From NCBI RefSeq assembly GCF_041262565.1, contig NZ_JBGCCJ010000001.1, forward strand, positions 62,001-126,000: a stretch of 64,000 bases of DNA, given 5' to 3'. Shown piece by piece: positions 59,800 to 64,000 of this stretch; the first letter of the stretch is position 1, and every line of letters begins with the position of its first letter. The translations under genes and the position numbers were made by a program. The DNA comes from Leifsonia sp. EB41. GTDB lineage: Bacteria; Actinomycetota; Actinomycetes; Actinomycetales; Microbacteriaceae. Below the pieces are notes generated by a model. That model ran no database searches, was not told the DNA's origin, and saw only the letters and a program-made list of their open reading frames with translations.

Positions 59800-60218
59800 C
59801 CACCGCCGTCGAAGAGACCCTCGTCCTCGTCAAGCCCGACGGAGTCGCCCGCAACCTCACGGGCGAGATCCTGCGCCGCATCGAGGCCAAGGGCTACTCG
59901 CTCGTCGACCTCCGCATGCTGCAGGCCGACCGCGAGCTGCTCGCCAAGCACTACGCCGAGCACGAGGGCAAGCCCTTCTACGAGCCGCTCGTCGAGTTCA
60001 TGGAGTCCGGCCCCGTCGTCGCCCTGCGCGTCGCGGGCAACCGCGTGATCGAGGGTTTCCGCTCGCTCGCCGGCGCGACGGACCCGACCACCGCGCTGCC
60101 CGGCACGATCCGCGGCGACCTGGCCCGCGACTGGGGCCTCAAGGTGCAGCAGAACCTGGTGCACGGCTCCGACTCGCCCGAGTCGGCGCAGCGCGAGCTC
60201 GCGCTCTGGTTCGACTGA
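59796..60218 (+). CDS. ndk: Nucleoside diphosphate kinase
   Basis: NDK transfers the gamma phosphate between nucleoside tri- and diphosphates through a phosphohistidine. The 140-residue protein has [13 protein letters not shown] at the start, GGFRSLAG-type loop ([12 protein letters not shown]), [12 protein letters not shown] and the active-site His123 in [15 protein letters not shown] 59796 overlaps the DUF4233 stop (ATGA). It is the last gene of the ileS operon; a 16-bp hairpin follows. Confidence 0.96.
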   Translation: MTTAVEETLVLVKPDGVARNLTGEILRRIEAKGYSLVDLRMLQADRELLAKHYAEHEGKPFYEPLVEFMESGPVVALRVAGNRVIEGFRSLAGATDPTTALPGTIRGDLARDWGLKVQQNLVHGSDSPESAQRELALWFD

Positions 60219-60233
60219 GCGCCGATCCCGACG

Positions 60234-60269
60234 AGAACGGCTCCCGACCTCATGGTCGGGAGCCGTTCT
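60234..60269. terminator. Bidirectional terminator between ndk and VKOR genes
   Basis: A perfect 16-bp stem (60234-60249 with 60254-60269) with a TCAT loop lies between two convergent genes. Confidence 0.85.
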
Positions 60270-60284
60270 GCGTGTTCGAGCGGA

Positions 60285-60929
60285 TCAGACGAACGCGCGG
60301 TGGATCCAGTCGAGCTGGATCTGAGCCAGCACCGCGACGATCGCGTAGCTGACGATCGTGATCAGCGGCACCCAGCTGTAGAGCGTGCCGAAGAACCGGC
60401 GCGCACGCTCGGGCACGGGGATGTGCCCCTCCTTGAGGTTGTAGAGCGTCACAGCCCAGAAGGTCGGGATGGTGACCGTCCAGGTGACCATGCACCAGGG
60501 GCAGAGCACATTGAGCACGGTCAGCGACTCGGTGATGAGGAAGATCACCAGCACCAGGGCGAGCACGACGCCGACGTTGAACGCGATCCAATACCAGCGG
60601 GCGAAGCGCCCGGCGGCGAACAGCCCGACGCCGACCGCGATGGTCGCCGTCCAGCCGGCCAGGCCGAGGAGCGGGTTCGGGAAACCGAGGAGGGAGCCCT
60701 GCCACGAGTTCAGGTTCTTGGCGCAACCGACGAGCACGTTGAAATTGCAGGAGAGCTGGGCGTGCGGGTTCTCGAGCAGGTGGAACTTGTCCTGGGTCAG
60801 CATGAACGCGGCCCAGAAGCCGATGAGGCCGGCGACGATCAGGAAGATCGCGAGTGCGGTCGGGCGGCGGTACGCCACGGGAGCGTGATCGGTCGTCTGG
60901 TCGGCGGTCGCGGTCTTCGAGGCAGGCAC
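60285..60929 (-). CDS. Vitamin K epoxide reductase (VKOR) family protein
   Basis: Bacterial VKOR reoxidises DsbA-like enzymes and passes electrons to menaquinone, making disulfides in exported proteins. The 214-residue membrane protein has five helices, the loop cysteines Cys61 and Cys69 (LSCNFNVLVGCAKN) and the CxxC pair Cys143 and Cys146 (VLCPWCMV). The short C-terminal part has no fused thioredoxin domain, so a separate DsbA-like partner must exist elsewhere. GTG 60929 is chosen since CATAAT ends 6 nt before it. It is convergent to ndk and divergent from rne. Confidence 0.93.
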   Translation of the reverse strand: MPASKTATADQTTDHAPVAYRRPTALAIFLIVAGLIGFWAAFMLTQDKFHLLENPHAQLSCNFNVLVGCAKNLNSWQGSLLGFPNPLLGLAGWTATIAVGVGLFAAGRFARWYWIAFNVGVVLALVLVIFLITESLTVLNVLCPWCMVTWTVTIPTFWAVTLYNLKEGHIPVPERARRFFGTLYSWVPLITIVSYAIVAVLAQIQLDWIHRAFV

Positions 60930-60935
60930 AGTCGG

Positions 60936-60941
60936 ATTATG
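60936..60941 (-). promoter_or_regulatory. -10 box (CATAAT), leaderless start
   Basis: Read on the minus strand, CATAAT ends 6 nt before GTG 60929 of the VKOR gene. Confidence 0.5.
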
Positions 60942-61000
60942 GCATGACGCGGCGCGCCCGTTCTGTGAACGCGGGTTGCGCCGGTCCACGGCCCCCGACA

Positions 61001-61009
61001 TGCGATAAT
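61001..61009 (+). promoter_or_regulatory. Extended -10 promoter (TGCGATAAT) of rne
   Basis: TGCGATAAT is an extended -10 element. Transcription from about 61016 gives a leader of about 230 nt before ATG 61246. No clear -35 is seen at the normal spacing. Confidence 0.55.
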
Positions 61010-61015
61010 CATTGG

Positions 61016-61245
61016 ATAAGTCGTCCCGGCAGCACGCCGGCCGACCGAACAGAAGGCTTGAGGGCGCCAGGTGCGCCCGAATGAGAAGCCGGCCGTGCAG
61101 GCCGGCACAAGACAAGGGAGAGCCGGACGCAGGTGCCACGAGCACCGGCAGTCCGAGCCAGGATTACGGCAGGCGCCGAGCGGCGCCTCCGACGGAGAGT
61201 ACCCGGCGAGCGGGTTGCCGCCACCGGTCGAGGAGTGCACCAGCG
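61016..61245 (+). promoter_or_regulatory. Long structured 5' leader of rne
   Basis: About 230 nt without a gene lie between the rne promoter and start codon. Hairpins seen by eye include GGCGCC-3-TGCGCC around 61061-61076, GCCGGCC-5-GGCCGGC near 61090-61109, and GGCGCC-4-GGCGCC near 61165-61180. In other bacteria the rne leader lets RNase E degrade its own mRNA; a similar feedback may act here. Confidence 0.55.
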
Positions 61246-63780
61246 ATGGTGGAAAACGAGAATATCGACAGCACGAACAGCAACGATCAGGGAACGGGAG
61301 GACGCAGGCGCCGGGGCATCTTCGGCAGCAGACGGGTGACCCGTCCTGCCGGGACCGCCGAGACGCCGGTGTTCGCCGGTGAGCGGGAGATCGCCGAGCA
61401 GGAGGTCGTCGCGGAGCAGGTGGACGCCGTCGAGGAGTCCGCCCCGGCCGCGACCGACGTGCCCGCAGCGACCGTCGCCTCCCCGGAGTCCGCGGTCGAC
61501 GTGGCGACGCTCGCCGCCGACGGCCACGAGCCCCCCGCGCTGCCCGAGCGCCACGACGACGAGCTGGAGGCGGCCGGCGCCGTCATCCCCGGCCTGCCGC
61601 CGACGACGCTGCTGTTCCAGGCCCCTGACATCCTTCCGCTGCCCCCGCTCCCGGACGAGGAGCCGACCGGAACGATGCGCCGCCGCTCGCGCCGCCGTGC
61701 GGGCGAGAACGGCCGCACCGAGGCGAACGACCCGGCGAACACCGTCGTCAAGGTCCGCACGCCGCGCGAGCCGGAGCTGATCACCGAGCCGCAGAAGGTC
61801 AAGGGCTCGACCCGCCTGGAGGCCAAGAAGCAGCGCCGCCGCGACGGCCGCGACGCCGGGCGCCGCCGCCCGGTCATCACCGAGGCGGAGTTCCTGGCGC
61901 GCCGCGAGTCCGTCGACCGGCAGATGGTCGTCCGCTCGAAGGGCGGCCGGATCCAGATCGGCGTGCTCGAGGACAAGGTCCTGGTCGAGCACTACGTCGC
62001 CCGTTCGCAGGAGGCGTCACTCATCGGCAACGTCTACCTCGGCCGCGTGCAGAACGTGCTGCCCAGCATGGAGGCGGCCTTCGTCGACATCGGCCGCGGC
62101 CGCAACGCCGTGCTGTACTCCGGCGAGGTCGACTGGGACGCCGTCGAGACCGGCAACCAGCCGCGCCGCATCGAGCTCGCCCTCAAGGCGGGCGACCGCG
62201 TGCTCGTCCAGGTCACCAAGGACCCGGTCGGCCACAAGGGCGCGCGCCTGACCAGCCAGATCTCGCTGCCCGGCCGCTACCTCGTGTACGTGCCGAACGG
62301 CTCGATGAACGGGATCAGCCGCAAGCTGCCCGACACCGAGCGCTCGCGCCTCAAGAAGATCCTCAAGGAGGTGCTCCCGGAGAGCGCCGGCGTCATCGTG
62401 CGCACGGCCGCCGAGGGCGCCACCGAAGAGCAGCTCACCCTCGACGTCACCCGGCTCACCGCGCAGTGGGCGGACATCAGCCGCCAGGTCGAGACGCAGC
62501 AGGCGCCCGCGCTCCTGCACAGCGAGCCCGACCTCCTGATCAAGATCATCCGCGACGTCTTCAACGAGGACTTCCAGAAGCTGGTCATCGCCGGCGACGA
62601 CGCGCGCCAGACGATCGAGAGCTACCTGCGCCAGGTCGCCCCCGACCTGATCGACCGTGTGGAGGCCTACACGGGCGACCGCGACGCGTTCGACGAGTTC
62701 CGCATCACCGAGCAGATCGAGAAGGCGCTGGAGCGCAAGGTCTGGCTGCCCTCCGGCGGCTCGCTGGTCATCGACCGCACAGAGGCCATGACCGTGGTCG
62801 ACGTCAACACCGGCAAGTTCGTCGGTTCCGGCGGCAACCTGGAGGAGACGGTCACCAAGAACAACCTGGAGGCCGCGGAGGAGATCGTCCGCCAGCTCCG
62901 GCTGCGCGACATCGGCGGCATCATCGTCGTCGACTTCATCGACATGGTGCTGGAGTCGAACCGCGACCTGGTGCTGCGCCGCCTCATCGAGTGCCTGAGC
63001 CGCGACAGGACCAAGCACCAGGTGGCGGAGGTCACCTCGCTCGGTCTCGTCCAGATGACCCGCAAGAAGCTCGGCCTCGGCCTCCTGGAGACCTTCAGCG
63101 AGGCCTGCGAGGTCTGCGCCGGCCGCGGCGTGATCGTGCACCACGACCCGGTCGTGAAGCACCGCCAGCCGCAGCAGCCGCAGAGCGAGCGCCGTCGCGG
63201 CCGTGGCGGCAACACGAACGGCAACGGCAACGGCAATGGCGGAGGCCAGCAGCAGGCCGGCGCGCCGCACACCAGCGGCACGCACGCGATCACCGACGAC
63301 GCCAAGAACGCGCTCGCACAGATCGCGGCCTCGACGATCCATCCGCACCACGAGGGCCAGCCGCACCAGGACGGGGAGGCCGCCCCGGCCGCCGCACCCG
63401 CTGCCGAGACGCCTGCCGCGGACGCTGCGCCCAAGAAGCGCCGCCGCAAGGGCAAGGGCCCGCGCGACGAGCAGCGTCCGGCCGAGACCCCGGCCGCGGC
63501 CGCCGAGGCTCCCGCCGAGCCGGTGGCTGCGCAGCAGTCCGCTCCGGCGGCCGACGAGCACCCGCACCTGGACTTCCCGATGATCGAGCTCCCCGAGCCG
63601 ACCGCTCCTGCGGTTCACGCTCCGGTCGCGACGGCGGTGGAGACCGAGCTGCTGCTCGACTCCGTGCTGGACTCCCTCCCGCAGCCGAAGGCGCCGGGCC
63701 AGGGTCGCCGTGGCAGCCGCCGTGCGAGCACGGCCGTCATCACCGGCGGCCAGATCGCCGGGGACCAGCGCGAGGACTGA
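61246..63780 (+). CDS. rne: Ribonuclease E/G family endoribonuclease
   Basis: RNase E cuts single-stranded AU-rich RNA and starts mRNA decay and rRNA/tRNA maturation. The 844-residue protein has an N-terminal unstructured region (1-220) with Ala/Glu stretches and Arg-rich clusters (MRRRSRRRAGENG), then an S1 domain (GNVYLGRVQNVLPSMEAAFVDIGRG), the catalytic core with Asp in MTVVDVNTGKFVG and GGIIVVDFIDM, and the zinc-link Cys-x2-Cys (CEVCAGRG) that joins the tetramer. The C-terminal third (from about residue 645) is Arg-rich and His/Pro/Ala-rich low complexity. Non-catalytic tails at both ends, instead of only the C-terminus, is the actinobacterial plan. ATG 61246 follows a long structured leader. 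Confidence 0.95.
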   Translation: MVENENIDSTNSNDQGTGGRRRRGIFGSRRVTRPAGTAETPVFAGEREIAEQEVVAEQVDAVEESAPAATDVPAATVASPESAVDVATLAADGHEPPALPERHDDELEAAGAVIPGLPPTTLLFQAPDILPLPPLPDEEPTGTMRRRSRRRAGENGRTEANDPANTVVKVRTPREPELITEPQKVKGSTRLEAKKQRRRDGRDAGRRRPVITEAEFLARRESVDRQMVVRSKGGRIQIGVLEDKVLVEHYVARSQEASLIGNVYLGRVQNVLPSMEAAFVDIGRGRNAVLYSGEVDWDAVETGNQPRRIELALKAGDRVLVQVTKDPVGHKGARLTSQISLPGRYLVYVPNGSMNGISRKLPDTERSRLKKILKEVLPESAGVIVRTAAEGATEEQLTLDVTRLTAQWADISRQVETQQAPALLHSEPDLLIKIIRDVFNEDFQKLVIAGDDARQTIESYLRQVAPDLIDRVEAYTGDRDAFDEFRITEQIEKALERKVWLPSGGSLVIDRTEAMTVVDVNTGKFVGSGGNLEETVTKNNLEAAEEIVRQLRLRDIGGIIVVDFIDMVLESNRDLVLRRLIECLSRDRTKHQVAEVTSLGLVQMTRKKLGLGLLETFSEACEVCAGRGVIVHHDPVVKHRQPQQPQSERRRGRGGNTNGNGNGNGGGQQQAGAPHTSGTHAITDDAKNALAQIAASTIHPHHEGQPHQDGEAAPAAAPAAETPAADAAPKKRRRKGKGPRDEQRPAETPAAAAEAPAEPVAAQQSAPAADEHPHLDFPMIELPEPTAPAVHAPVATAVETELLLDSVLDSLPQPKAPGQGRRGSRRASTAVITGGQIAGDQRED

Positions 63781-63790
63781 GACCGTCTCC

Positions 63791-63827
63791 CGTGCGCCGT
63801 CGCCGACCCGGTCAGTGACGGCGCACG
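63791..63827. terminator. Hairpin after rne
   Basis: An 11-bp stem (63791-63801 with 63817-63827) with a 15-nt loop lies 11 bases after the rne stop. The loop holds the stop codon of the convergent DUF4031 gene, so it overlaps that gene's end. Confidence 0.6.
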
Positions 63828-64000
63828 CGGTCGCGCGCCCGCACGCGCAAGCCGCTGGCGATGAGCCGGGCGACCAGCTCCTTGCCGCCGACCGCCTCCG
63901 CTCCCGCCGCCACGAGCTCGTCGTAGCGGCGGTCAGGAACGTCGTAGTGGTCGAGGTCGAACGCGCGCGCCGGGATGTCCGCCGCGGCGGCGAACGCGTG
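63812..64000 (-). CDS. DUF4031 family protein, 5' end outside window
   Basis: The last 62 codons of a minus-strand gene are present; it ends at TGA (63812-63814 read on the minus strand) and stays open to base 64000. Visible residues include ARAFDLDHYDVPDRRYDEL and AGAEAVGGKELVARLIASGLRVR, which match the C-terminal part of DUF4031 proteins. These small proteins of unknown function often lie next to rne in actinobacteria. The N-terminal half is outside, so nothing more can be said. Confidence 0.85.
   Translation of the reverse strand, partial: HAFAAAADIPARAFDLDHYDVPDRRYDELVAAGAEAVGGKELVARLIASGLRVRARDRVRRH

Overview
The window reads as a chromosomal segment of a high-GC Gram-positive actinobacterium, most likely Microbacteriaceae (Leifsonia or a close relative). 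The reasons are a base composition that looks close to 70% GC, actinobacterial protein families (RskA-type anti-sigma factor, DUF4233, DUF4031, actinobacterial PepN), an ileS T-box of the translational actinobacterial type, the order tig-clpP1-clpP2-clpX and ileS-folC-DUF4233-ndk-VKOR-rne-DUF4031, and many leaderless start codons. The genus is an inference from gene content, not a database result.

Layout. 1-5 kb: the 5' part of a secreted Ala-rich protein (minus), an MFS exporter with a divergent ArsR/HTH_20 regulator, tRNA-His, oligoribonuclease, an SGNH hydrolase and a thioredoxin-like protein, then tRNA-Arg(TCT) followed by a truncated, insertion-bearing second copy of its 3' half. 5-14.5 kb: MFS plus LysR, a CPA2-type antiporter, nadE, a membrane-anchored protein, msrA, an SSB-like OB-fold protein, a lipoprotein, ettA and a thioesterase. 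14.6-21.4 kb: a Tat-exported Rieske lipoprotein divergent from an ECF sigma/anti-sigma pair, acyl-CoA thioesterase II, a conserved protein, an FAD-dependent dehydrogenase, a truncated globin and MscS. 21.5-25.3 kb: a tightly overlapped ABC transporter/two-component operon. 25.4-33.9 kb: pepN, rpiB, an Fpg/Nei glycosylase, a PaiB-like protein, an amidohydrolase and a second two-component pair. 34-36.6 kb: a glycosyltransferase and polytopic membrane protein pair. 36.6-43 kb: tRNA-Gly, tRNA-Pro, then tig, a TPR protein, clpP1, clpP2 and clpX (protein folding and degradation), with a ClC-type channel convergent on clpX. 43-54 kb: an M3 peptidase, a methyltransferase, a second ArsR+MFS module with a phased repeat operator, two tandem GNATs coupled to valS, and an MHS-family transporter with a divergent TetR regulator. 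54.4-64 kb: the T-box-controlled ileS-folC-DUF4233-ndk operon, a VKOR protein, and rne with a long structured leader, ending in a partial DUF4031 gene.

How the parts work together. Most of the window is housekeeping: translation (valS, ileS, ettA, tRNAs), proteostasis (tig, ClpXP, pepN, M3 peptidase), RNA turnover (orn, rne), nucleotide and cofactor metabolism (nadE, folC, ndk, rpiB) and redox upkeep (msrA, VKOR, thioredoxin-like). Between these sit several local regulator-transporter modules, each with its own operator-like DNA: two paralogous ArsR/MFS pairs, a LysR/MFS pair, a TetR/MHS pair and two NarL-type two-component systems. The most informative non-coding signals are the ileS T-box, a 14-bp phased array before the second ArsR gene, a long palindrome present in two near-identical copies, the partial tRNA duplication, and a recurring leaderless promoter layout (TANNNT box 6-8 nt before the start codon) that also fixes many start codons. 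I saw no insertion sequence, CRISPR array, prophage or clear defence system.
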